NCBI GenBank assembly: GCA_964392115.1
Contig: CAYMOU010000023.1
Span: forward strand, 1 to 29,837
From: CAYXWM01 sp964392115
GTDB lineage: Bacteria; Bacillota; Clostridia; Lachnospirales; WRBF01
DNA: 29,837 nt
Direction: 5' to 3'
Shown here in pieces: positions 23,491-29,837 of this stretch. The translations under genes were made by a program, and so were the position numbers. The first letter of the stretch is position 1, and every line of letters begins with the position of its first letter. The notes beneath the pieces are model-generated. The model was not told the DNA's origin, did no database searches, and worked only from the letters and a program-made list of their open reading frames with translations.

Positions 23491-25092
23491 ATGACAAATC
23501 ACACTAAGGAAATTATCATTCGCTTTGCTTTGGTGCTGGTGCTGCTGGTGCTGTCTGTTTTGGGTGTAGTTTTGTTCGTCTCCTTCGAAGAAAAACTTAT
23601 CTCATTTGCCTTTTGCATTGCCTCTGTTTCGGTCTTTGTATACTTCGTCTGCCAATATTTCTGCAATTTGAGAACCCAACAGCATATAGAAACCCTATCA
23701 CGCTTTTTGGATTGCCTGACAAACGACCAAGCCGAATGCCTACCGCACCACGATGCCAACGAGCGGTTCGAGGTGCTGTACAAAAAAATAGCAGACATTA
23801 AGGACGTGCTTAACCAACGAGAAACAAACCGCACCGAAATACTTAATATAGTAAACTCCGTAGCGGTTAATATGGAGTTGGATAAGCTGCTGGAAGACTT
23901 AATGCCCAAGCTTATAGACGTTACAAAAAGCAACTGCGGTGCCTTTTATTTGGTTAATCAATTAAGCGGAAAGCTTGAAATCAAGCATTCCTTGGGATTC
24001 TCCAAAAACCTGTATTCGGAGTTTGACTTGGTGCTGGGTGAAGGTCTTGTGGGCACGGCACTGGTTAAAAAACAGGTGCAAATCCTAAACGATATACCGG
24101 ACGACACGGTATATGTAATACGTACTTTTTTAGGCAAAATAAAGCCCCGAAGCATAATGATAGTTCCCATTTTGAATAGGGAACAAATAATAGGCACCTT
24201 GGTTTTTGCCAGTATTTACCACTATTCCACCGAACAAACGGAAATGATAGACCTAATTAAATACTACGTTGGCGTAGCTGTGGGCAACGGCATAACCTAC
24301 GAAAAAACCAAGCGACTTACCAACGAGTTGAAGTTCCAAAACAGGCTTATCCAGAACCTTAACGACGACCTTGAAAAAAAGGTGCAGGAGCGTACTCGCT
24401 TCCTGAACGACATTATAGACAGCATCAAGGATTACGCTATTTACGCCTTGGATAAGGACGGCACAGTAGTTACATGGAACAAAGGTGCCGAATTGCTGCT
24501 GGGTTATACGGCGGACGAGGTGCTGGGCAAAAATATAGAAGTGGTCAATTCCGATGAGGAAATAAGGTCCGGCAAGTTACGCAAGCGTATGGATACTGCG
24601 CTGAAGGAAGGCAAATTTACGGAAAGCGGTTGGCGTTTCAAAAAAGACGGCACACCCTATTTTGCTGAAATGATATTATTCGCCAGATACGACCTAAACG
24701 GCGAAGTTATAGGCATGACCAACGTCACCAAGGACATTACCACACTTAAAAACGTAGAGACCGCACTTTGGTTTGAAAAGGAATTTTCCTCAAAGGTGCT
24801 GGACAGCAGTTCCCGGGCGTTGATTTTTGCCGATGAACACGGCATTATAGAGCTTGCCAACGGTAACGCCTGCAATATTCTAAACAGCGAGAATATTACG
24901 GGACTTCCGCTGTATTCCTTTTTTGACAGGGAAGAAGAGCTGAAAAAATGCATACAGGACGCCGCCTCTACCGCAACCAGAGGAGAATGGCGGTATCGGT
25001 TAAAGAATTCCGACAAGTACATTAATATTAACATTACGGTAATGATAAATAATCTGAAAGGTTCAGGGAAGTTGTTTATATTTTTGTTTTAG
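23491..25092 (+). CDS. Membrane GAF-PAS-PAS sensor protein without output domain
   Basis: A putative signal sensor of 533 aa. Two membrane helices are at the N-terminus (about 10-31 and 36-59), then a linker, a GAF domain (about 113-270, with LVLGEGLVGTALVKKQVQIL), a coiled coil (about 275-308), a PAS domain (about 310-430, with VTWNKGAELLLGYTADEVLG and a PAC-like end ITTLKNVE), and a second PAS (about 433-533). The second PAS ends at GSGKLFIFLF, just where such domains normally continue with a DITE-type linker into a kinase or GGDEF domain. No histidine kinase, GGDEF or other effector is present, and a terminator follows within 11 nt. The ATG follows AAAGGG. Ligand and partner are unknown. 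Confidence 0.85.
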   Translation: MTNHTKEIIIRFALVLVLLVLSVLGVVLFVSFEEKLISFAFCIASVSVFVYFVCQYFCNLRTQQHIETLSRFLDCLTNDQAECLPHHDANERFEVLYKKIADIKDVLNQRETNRTEILNIVNSVAVNMELDKLLEDLMPKLIDVTKSNCGAFYLVNQLSGKLEIKHSLGFSKNLYSEFDLVLGEGLVGTALVKKQVQILNDIPDDTVYVIRTFLGKIKPRSIMIVPILNREQIIGTLVFASIYHYSTEQTEMIDLIKYYVGVAVGNGITYEKTKRLTNELKFQNRLIQNLNDDLEKKVQERTRFLNDIIDSIKDYAIYALDKDGTVVTWNKGAELLLGYTADEVLGKNIEVVNSDEEIRSGKLRKRMDTALKEGKFTESGWRFKKDGTPYFAEMILFARYDLNGEVIGMTNVTKDITTLKNVETALWFEKEFSSKVLDSSSRALIFADEHGIIELANGNACNILNSENITGLPLYSFFDREEELKKCIQDAASTATRGEWRYRLKNSDKYININITVMINNLKGSGKLFIFLF

Positions 25093-25102
25093 GCGTTAAC
25101 GC

Positions 25103-25139
25103 AAAGAGGTTATCCCCGGTTGGGATAACCTCTTTTTTT
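25103..25139 (+). terminator. Rho-independent terminator after the GAF-PAS gene
   Basis: A perfect 14-bp stem AAAGAGGTTATCCC (25103-25116) / GGGATAACCTCTTT (25122-25135) with a 5-nt loop and a T-run to 25139. It stands between convergent genes; on the minus strand only three T follow, so it mainly serves the plus strand. Confidence 0.9.
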
Positions 25140-25146
25140 GGTTGCC

Positions 25147-25665
25147 TTACATCTTTTCAGGTTCGGGATATTCAACACCGAAGGTTTCAACGGTCATGCT
25201 TTTGATAACAACAGGGGTTTGGGGTTTGTCGTTGTAGTCTACTTGGGTGTCTGCAATTTTGTTGATTACTTCCAAGCCCTCAATGGTTTTGCCGAAGCCG
25301 GCGTATTGTCCGTCTAAGTGAGGTGATTTTGCGTGCATTAAGAAGAATTGTGAACCGGCAGAGTTAGGGTTTTGGGCTCTTGCCATGGAAATAACTCCTT
25401 CGGTATGTTTCAAGTCGTTGCTAAAGCTATTTAAGGCGAATTCGCCACGGATGCTGTAGCCGGGGTTGCCTGTTCCTGTGCCCATAGGACAGCCGCCTTG
25501 AATCATAAACCCGTTAATTACTCGGTGAAAGGTTAAGCCGTTATAGTAGCCCTTGTTCACCAGTGTAATGAAATTGTTGACGGTATTGGGAGCGATTTCG
25601 GGGTAAAGCTCTACTTTAATTTCTCCAAAGTTTTCAACATCAATTGTAACGATAGGATTAGACAT
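25147..25665 (-). CDS. Cyclophilin-type peptidyl-prolyl cis-trans isomerase
   Basis: A cytosolic single-domain cyclophilin of 172 aa that catalyses proline cis-trans isomerisation in folding proteins. The active-site segment FHRVINGFMIQGG holds the catalytic arginine, followed by GVISMARAQNPNSAGSQFF and a PHLDGQYAGFG segment where the ligand-binding tryptophan of eukaryotic cyclophilins is replaced by histidine, as in many bacterial forms. No signal peptide. The ATG follows AGGAG. It lies 70 nt after trmD on the same strand, at the place where rplS commonly follows trmD. Confidence 0.95.
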   Translation of the reverse strand: MSNPIVTIDVENFGEIKVELYPEIAPNTVNNFITLVNKGYYNGLTFHRVINGFMIQGGCPMGTGTGNPGYSIRGEFALNSFSNDLKHTEGVISMARAQNPNSAGSQFFLMHAKSPHLDGQYAGFGKTIEGLEVINKIADTQVDYNDKPQTPVVIKSMTVETFGVEYPEPEKM

Positions 25666-25735
25666 ATTTTTTCTCCTTTATATTAAAATTCTGACAGTTA
25701 AAATTATATCAGACTTTTCTTATATAATACATCTT

Positions 25736-26413
25736 TTATCCGAGTAAGTCCGGGCGTTTTTGTTTTGTTGTAATATAGGACTGTCGGTCTCGCCATTTTT
25801 TTATGTTTTCATGGTGACCGGACAGCAGTATTTCCGGAACAGGTCTGTCCAGAAAAACCGGCGGTCGGGTGTATTGGGGGTATTCCAATAAGTTTTCGGT
25901 AAAGCTTTCCTCTTGGGTGGCTTCGGATTTGCTTAAAACACCGGGTATCAGCCGAGCAACCGCATCTATAACCACCATAGCCGCCAATTCACCGCCGGTT
26001 AGTACGTAATCGCCTATGGAAATTTCATGGGTGACTATTTCATCCAGAACACGCTGGTCTACGCCCTCGTAATGGCCGCAAAGTATAACCGCTTCCGGCA
26101 GTTCCGCCAGTTCTCTTGCGCATTGCTGGTCGAAAGTTTTGCCTTGAGGGCTCATGTAGATAACCGGTGCGTCGGTTTTCAAACCGGCTTTTACGGACAT
26201 ATAGGCGTCGTAAATGGGTTGAGGTTTCATAACCATACCCACGCCGCCGCCGTAGGGGTAGTCGTCCACCTGACCGTGTTTATTGCCGGAAAAATCCCGT
26301 ATATTTACGCAGTTTATATTGATAATACCGCTGTCTCTTCCTCGTTTTATAATGCTGTGGTCCAGGCCGGTATCTATCATTTCCGGAAAGAGGGTAAGTA
26401 TATGAAAATCCAT
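25736..26413 (-). CDS. trmD: tRNA (guanine-N1-)-methyltransferase TrmD
   Basis: A SPOUT-class methyltransferase of 225 aa that makes m1G37 in tRNAs with G36, preventing +1 frameshifts. Family motifs seen are LTLFPEMI at the start, DDYPYGGGVGMVM, the trefoil-knot segments ILCGHYEGVDQRV and SIGDYVLTGGELAAMVVIDA, and RLIPGVL. It is slightly shorter than E. coli TrmD (255). Its ATG shares a base with the rimM stop (TAATG), so the two are translationally coupled. Confidence 0.96.
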   Translation of the reverse strand: MDFHILTLFPEMIDTGLDHSIIKRGRDSGIININCVNIRDFSGNKHGQVDDYPYGGGVGMVMKPQPIYDAYMSVKAGLKTDAPVIYMSPQGKTFDQQCARELAELPEAVILCGHYEGVDQRVLDEIVTHEISIGDYVLTGGELAAMVVIDAVARLIPGVLSKSEATQEESFTENLLEYPQYTRPPVFLDRPVPEILLSGHHENIKKWRDRQSYITTKQKRPDLLG

Positions 26414-26916
26414 TATATCAAGCCCTCCGGCAGGCGAACGGTCATGCTTTTGTTGGGTACATCCACCTTGATTATGCAGGATTTAATGGCAGGCAACAGA
26501 ATATCTTTCCGGCCGGTTAGGGTTACAACGTAAACGTCGTTTGCGCCGGTGAAGATTATATCGGTGATTTCGCCCAAAAATTCGCCTTCTTCGGTCTGCA
26601 CCTTTATATCGTACAAATCGCCTATATAATATTCATCTTCGTTTAAAGGCGTTGCTTGGTCGTAAGGTATACGCAGCATGGCATTTTTGTATTTTTCGGC
26701 GGCGTTAATGTCCGGGATTTCCGCAAACTTCACGATAACGAAGTTTTTGTTGTACCAAACTTTTTCCACCGTCAGCTCCATAGTTTTGTTGCCCATAACG
26801 GCTTCTACCTTATCCACGGTCTCAAAACGTTTGGGGTTATCCGAAAACGAAATTATTCTGACCTCGCCTTTAAGCCCTTGAGTATTTACTATTTTTCCCA
26901 CTTCTAAATATTTCAA
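26413..26916 (-). CDS. rimM: 16S rRNA maturation factor RimM
   Basis: A ribosome assembly factor of 167 aa needed for 30S head maturation, binding near S19. It has an N-terminal RimM beta-barrel (VGKIVNTQGLKGEVRI) and a C-terminal PRC-barrel (IGDLYDIKVQTEEGEFLGEI through LLPAIKSCI). The start is a TTG at 26916, supported by AGGAGGT 4-5 nt upstream. It is coupled to trmD and separated from khpA by a terminator and repeat copy 8, so rimM-trmD is likely a separate or attenuated transcript. Confidence 0.95.
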   Translation of the reverse strand: MKYLEVGKIVNTQGLKGEVRIISFSDNPKRFETVDKVEAVMGNKTMELTVEKVWYNKNFVIVKFAEIPDINAAEKYKNAMLRIPYDQATPLNEDEYYIGDLYDIKVQTEEGEFLGEITDIIFTGANDVYVVTLTGRKDILLPAIKSCIIKVDVPNKSMTVRLPEGLI

Positions 26917-26943
26917 GAAGACCTCCTGTGTGTGAAAAGAGCG

Positions 26944-27005
26944 AAAACCTTGGGAAAACTTTTTCTGAAAAAAGTCTTCACCAAGCCCCTTTCAAAAAGA
27001 CTTTA
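26944..27005 (-). repeat. BOX-like repeat copy 8 (hairpin form), before rimM
   Basis: Read on the minus strand: TTAAAGTCTTTTTGAAAGGGG, CTTGGTGAAGACTTTTTTCAG, then AAAAAGTTTTCCCAAGGTTTTCG. The left hairpin arm has drifted, so pairing is imperfect. It is in the orientation of rimM and ends about 28 nt before its TTG. Confidence 0.8.
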
Positions 27006-27035
27006 ATGTTAATTATATGGAATCTATCAATTTTT

Positions 27036-27093
27036 AAAAAAAGAGGGAGAGAGCAAAAACGCTTTTAAAAAGGTTTTTAGACTCTGCTCCCTC
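27036..27093 (-). terminator. Rho-independent terminator after khpA
   Basis: On the minus strand GAGGGAGCAGAG pairs with CTCTCTCCCTC (one bulged C), with further A/T pairing in the loop, and is followed by seven T. It closes the ylxM-ffh-rpsP-khpA unit. Confidence 0.85.
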
Positions 27094-27126
27094 CATATTT
27101 TTAATTATTTCAGCAACCGGCGTTAC

Positions 27127-27360
27127 CTATGATATTTCTATGGTAACGTGTTTGTTTTCGTGGATGGCTGCTGCTTTCATAACGGTGCGGATAGCCTTGG
27201 CTATACGGCCTTGTTTGCCTATGACTTTACCCATATCTTCCGGTGCAACGCTAAGAACCAGCAGCACGGAACGGTTGGATTCGTCTATGGTTTCTGTAAC
27301 TTTTACTTCTTCAGGCTTGTCTACTAAATTTCCGGCAATTAATTTCAATAAATCTTTCAT
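27127..27360 (-). CDS. khpA: KH-domain RNA-binding protein KhpA
   Basis: A small KH-domain protein of 77 aa (KhpA/YlqC) that in other Firmicutes pairs with KhpB to bind RNA and influence cell division and envelope growth. The GXXG loop is GKQG in the segment GKVIGKQGRIAKAIRTVMKA. ATG 27360 follows GGAGGA by 4 nt; an upstream in-frame start at 27372 would overlap that site. Placement between rpsP and rimM is conserved in Firmicutes. Confidence 0.95.
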   Translation of the reverse strand: MKDLLKLIAGNLVDKPEEVKVTETIDESNRSVLLVLSVAPEDMGKVIGKQGRIAKAIRTVMKAAAIHENKHVTIEIS

Positions 27361-27436
27361 TTTATCCTCCAAAAATTAAAGTAGGTTTAAAAATACGCCC
27401 TAAAGCCTCTTTTGTTAGTAAGGAAACTAAATTTAA

Positions 27437-27679
27437 TTAGCTCAAGACACCTGCTCTTTTAAGTAAAGATCTTACGGTGTCGGAAGGTTGGGCTCCGTTT
27501 TTAAGCCACTTTTTGGCAGCTTCTTCGTCCAATTGAAGAACTGAAGGTTCTTTCAACGGATCGTAGAATCCGATTTCTTCAATAAATTTACCGTCACGGG
27601 GTGCTCTTGCGTCAGCAACTACTATTCTATAGAAAGGTGCTTTTTTCATACCCATACGTTTTAATCTGATTTTTATCAT
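27437..27679 (-). CDS. rpsP: 30S ribosomal protein S16
   Basis: S16 (80 aa), a small-subunit protein that stabilises 16S rRNA early in 30S assembly. The N-terminus (KIRLKRMGMKKAPFYRIVVA) and the segment DARAPRDGKFIEEIGFYDP are classic. The ATG lies about 9 nt after AAAGGAAGTG. A short-form repeat (copy 9) lies upstream, between ffh and rpsP. Confidence 0.98.
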   Translation of the reverse strand: MIKIRLKRMGMKKAPFYRIVVADARAPRDGKFIEEIGFYDPLKEPSVLQLDEEAAKKWLKNGAQPSDTVRSLLKRAGVLS

Positions 27680-27762
27680 GATAGATACACTTCCTTTATT
27701 ATGATGTAAATTTATATTACTTCACCGGCGGAATGGCCGGGAAGTTTATATACTTGAAAGAG

Positions 27763-27800
27763 TAAGACCTTGAGGGAAACTCCCTTCAAAAAGACTTTAA
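27763..27800 (-). repeat. BOX-like repeat copy 9 (short form), before rpsP
   Basis: Read on the minus strand: TTAAAGTCTTTTTGAAGGGA then GTTTCCCTCAAGGTCTTAC. This is the cleanest short copy; it forms a small stem TTGAAGGGA/TCCCTCAA. It has the orientation of rpsP. Confidence 0.8.
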
Positions 27801-27827
27801 TATAAAAGATATTAATATACGCATGAC

Positions 27828-29165
27828 TTATTTTAAGAAAGGCAGATTAAGCTTGCCTTTTTTGCCTTTGGTCATGTCGGAGAATTGTTTCATGACTTTT
27901 TTCATTTCCTCGAACTGTTTCAGCAGGCGGTTTACCTCTTGAATATTCCTGCCGGAGCCGAGGGCTATGCGCTTTTTGCGGGAACCGTTGAGTATATCGG
28001 GGTTTTCTCTTTCAGAGGGAGTCATGGAGAGAATAATGGCTTCCACATGAGCCAGCAGTTTGTCGTCTACTTCAACGTCGTCTAAATTCAGCTTACCGGC
28101 GCCCGGGAGCATACCCAGCATATTTTTAAGGGGTCCCATTTTTTTAACCTGCTGCATTTGAGTGAGGAAATCGTTAAGGGTGAAGTCGTTTTTGCGAATT
28201 TTGGCTTCCAGTTCACGGGCTTCTTTTTCGTCGTAGATGTCCTGTGCTTTTTCGATAAGGGAAAGCACGTCACCCATGCCTAAAATACGAGAGGCCATTC
28301 TGTCCGGGAAGAAGGGTTCCAATTCGGACTGTTTTTCGCCCATACCTACAAATTTAATAGGTTTTTGGGTAATGGCTCTGATGCTCAAGGCACAACCGCC
28401 TCTGGCATCGCCGTCCAGTTTGGTAAGAATAATGCCGTCTATGCCCAGTTGCTCGTTAAAGGATTCCGCCACGTTTACAGCATCTTGGCCGGTCATTGCG
28501 TCAGCCACCAGAAGGATTTCCTGTGGACGAACGGCGTTTTTAATGTCCTGTAATTCCTGCATTAAATCCGAATCTATATGCAGACGGCCGGCGGTGTCTA
28601 TGATAACGATGTCGTTTTGGTTTCGTTGGGCGTTGGCTAGGGCTGCCTTGGCTATGTCCACCGGTTTGTTGGTGTCGCTCATTTCAAAAACAGGCACGGA
28701 GCAACTTGCACCTACAACTTGCAACTGTTTAATTGCCGCCGGTCTGTAAACGTCACAGGCTACCAACAAGGGGTTTTTGCCCTGTTTTTTCAGCATTGCC
28801 GCCAGCTTTCCGGTGGTGGTGGTTTTACCTGCACCTTGCAGACCTACCATAATATAAACGGTAGGCGGTTTTGGAGAGAAAGTCAACTTGCTTTGGGCTG
28901 TTCCCAGCAGGTCTATCAATTCGTCGTTAACTACCTTGATTACCTGTTGGGCAGGGTTTAGGCCTTGCAGCACCGATTCTCCCACGGCCTTGTCGCTGAC
29001 ACGTTTGATAAAATCTTTAACTATTTTAAAGTTAACGTCTGCTTCCAATAAGGCAAGCTTAACCTCTCGCATTGCAACTGTTACGTCCTTTTCGGTTAAC
29101 CTGCCTTTGCTCTTTAGGTTTTTAAAGACTTCGGATAGCTTTGAGGTTAAAGCTTCAAATGCCAT
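27828..29165 (-). CDS. ffh: Signal recognition particle protein Ffh (SRP54)
   Basis: SRP GTPase of 445 aa that binds signal sequences and 4.5S/SRP RNA and delivers ribosomes to FtsY at the membrane. An N-terminal helical domain is followed by the GTPase with GLQGAGKTTTT (108-118), DTAGR and TKLDGDARGG, and then a methionine-rich M domain (about 300-445) with LTQMQQVKKMGPLKNMLGM and the SPSERENPDILN-like segment (TPSERENPDILNGSRKKRIA). The ATG follows AGGAAGTG. It lies 19 nt after ylxM. Confidence 0.98.
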   Translation of the reverse strand: MAFEALTSKLSEVFKNLKSKGRLTEKDVTVAMREVKLALLEADVNFKIVKDFIKRVSDKAVGESVLQGLNPAQQVIKVVNDELIDLLGTAQSKLTFSPKPPTVYIMVGLQGAGKTTTTGKLAAMLKKQGKNPLLVACDVYRPAAIKQLQVVGASCSVPVFEMSDTNKPVDIAKAALANAQRNQNDIVIIDTAGRLHIDSDLMQELQDIKNAVRPQEILLVADAMTGQDAVNVAESFNEQLGIDGIILTKLDGDARGGCALSIRAITQKPIKFVGMGEKQSELEPFFPDRMASRILGMGDVLSLIEKAQDIYDEKEARELEAKIRKNDFTLNDFLTQMQQVKKMGPLKNMLGMLPGAGKLNLDDVEVDDKLLAHVEAIILSMTPSERENPDILNGSRKKRIALGSGRNIQEVNRLLKQFEEMKKVMKQFSDMTKGKKGKLNLPFLK

Positions 29166-29184
29166 TTTAACACTTCCTGTTTGT

Positions 29185-29514
29185 TTATTCCGTTATTTCA
29201 GCCAATAATTCTTTTATATGATTTTGGGATGACGTATCCGTAGGCCGATTGTCGAGGAAAGCCGTCAATTCTTTGACTTTTTCCAGCCTAAAATTGTGCT
29301 TTTCCAGTAGATTCAGCTTAGTCTCATAATCCTCAAGCAACTTAGCGGTTCTTTTAAGCAAGTCGCTTACCGCCTGAGGCGAAATACCGTATTGTTCGGC
29401 GATTTCGTTTAGGGATAGGTCATTAAAAAAGTAAAGTTCGAAAAATAAGCTTTGTTTCTCGGTTAATAACGCCGAATAAAAATCGAACAACAGGGTCAGC
29501 CTCAATTTATCCAT
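29185..29514 (-). CDS. ylxM: YlxM-family SRP-associated DNA-binding-like protein
   Basis: A helix-turn-helix protein of 109 aa (YlxM/p13 family), almost always encoded just before ffh. In streptococci it has been reported to associate with the SRP complex and modulate its activity. The helix-turn-helix resembles sigma region 4: LSLNEIAEQYGISPQAVSDLLKR (about 34-56), preceded by EKQSLFFELYF. The tail is charged and probably helical. The ATG has a weak AGGATTGA upstream. It is the first gene of the unit, with a promoter-like sequence about 75 nt upstream; ftsY, often located before ylxM, is not here. Confidence 0.93.
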   Translation of the reverse strand: MDKLRLTLLFDFYSALLTEKQSLFFELYFFNDLSLNEIAEQYGISPQAVSDLLKRTAKLLEDYETKLNLLEKHNFRLEKVKELTAFLDNRPTDTSSQNHIKELLAEITE

Positions 29515-29590
29515 AGCTCAATCCTAACCGAAATGTGATATTTAAAGGGTTAATGGTCTATAAAGTATTTTTACTTTAATCCTTATATAG

Positions 29591-29617
29591 ATTATAACAA
29601 CAACGACGTGTTGTCAA
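29591..29617 (-). promoter_or_regulatory. Likely sigma-A promoter of ylxM-ffh operon
   Basis: On the minus strand a perfect TTGACA (29617-29612) and a perfect TATAAT (29596-29591) are separated by 15 bp, two shorter than ideal. The start would be near 29584, giving a 70-nt leader. Confidence 0.5.
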
Positions 29618-29742
29618 GGGTTTTTTTAATAATTCCGGGGTTTTTACGGATAAACAGACCTGCCAAAATAAGCCCATAACCGGTATTATACGTTGGGTGT
29701 ATTTGCTGTGCGGATGTTAATTTGGAAATTTTAATATTTAAC

Positions 29743-29775
29743 AACAAAAAAAATCGCCTTAAACAAGACGATTTT
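29743..29775 (-). terminator. Rho-independent terminator after tRNA-Leu
   Basis: On the minus strand AAAATCGTCTT pairs with AAGGCGATTTT (one G-U pair, 4-nt loop), then a T-run. It begins 8 nt past the tRNA 3' end. Confidence 0.85.
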
Positions 29776-29782
29776 CGTTATG

Positions 29783-29837
29783 TGCCCGAGGCCGGACTCG
29801 AACCGGCACGAGGTTGCCCCCGAAGGATTTTAAGTCC
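29783..29837 (-). tRNA. tRNA-Leu(UAA), 5' part cut by the window edge
   Basis: The 3' 55 nt of a class II tRNA are present. On the minus strand the anticodon loop reads CUUAAAA with anticodon UAA (complement of 29830-29832). It is followed by the long variable arm, the T arm GCCGG-UUCGAGU-CCGGC, and the acceptor strand ending CUCGGGC plus discriminator A. A leucine identity fits the discriminator A and long variable arm. CCA is not encoded, so it must be added after transcription. The D arm and 5' acceptor strand lie outside the window. Confidence 0.9.

Noticed and set aside
25060..25140. Frameshift explaining the missing kinase domain of the GAF-PAS protein
   Set aside because: The other frames run into the terminator at once and do not encode a kinase-like sequence.
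7251..27800. Treating the repeated sequences as a CRISPR array
   Set aside because: Copies are kilobases apart, palindromic and each precedes a gene; there are no regularly spaced unique spacers and no cas genes.

Overview
The window looks like a chromosomal segment of an endospore-forming, low-to-moderate GC Firmicute, most likely class Clostridia. Evidence: the spoIIAA-spoIIAB-sigF operon, the spore germination protease gpr with a sigma-F/G-type promoter, HemZ, a long bifunctional Rel, the ylxM-ffh-rpsP-khpA-rimM-trmD block, purine-rich ribosome binding sites and several TTG starts. No phage, insertion sequence, CRISPR or tRNA cluster interrupts it. The genus cannot be named from the sequence alone.

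Layout. Positions 1-4011 run on the minus strand: sigF, spoIIAB and spoIIAA, an MscS-type channel, a MITE-like palindrome, and a class-I glutamine amidotransferase-like (peptidase C26) hydrolase. From 4496 to 25092 everything is on the plus strand: a large chemoreceptor with tandem HAMP-like units, lgt, gpr, pepD, a possible 44-residue membrane protein, an AI-2E-family permease, then rel, an MBL-fold hydrolase, hemZ, hisS and aspS (a common Clostridia neighbourhood), a MoxR/DUF58 pair, and a membrane GAF-PAS-PAS protein that ends without an output domain. From 25147 to the right edge the minus strand carries a cyclophilin, trmD, rimM, khpA, rpsP, ffh, ylxM and a partial tRNA-Leu(UAA).

How the genes work together. 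SpoIIAA/SpoIIAB/SigF form the forespore anti-anti-sigma/anti-sigma/sigma switch, and gpr has a sequence that fits that sigma factor. Rel, HisS and AspS link amino-acid charging to (p)ppGpp. YlxM, Ffh, RpsP, KhpA, RimM and TrmD serve protein targeting, the 30S subunit and tRNA modification.

The most unusual content lies between genes. A modular, BOX-like repeat family occurs at least nine times (about 7251, 9447, 12837, 17802, 19363, 21391, 23406, 26944 and 27763). Every copy sits just 5' of a gene and in the same orientation as that gene. The family has a short form, a hairpin form, and long forms carrying further inverted repeats. Second, a tight array of DnaA-box-like 9-mers (three abutting, a fourth 5 bp on) lies in the leader of the MBL/hemZ operon, far from any recognisable replication origin gene. 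Promoter, terminator and small-ORF calls are made by eye and are less certain than the gene calls.
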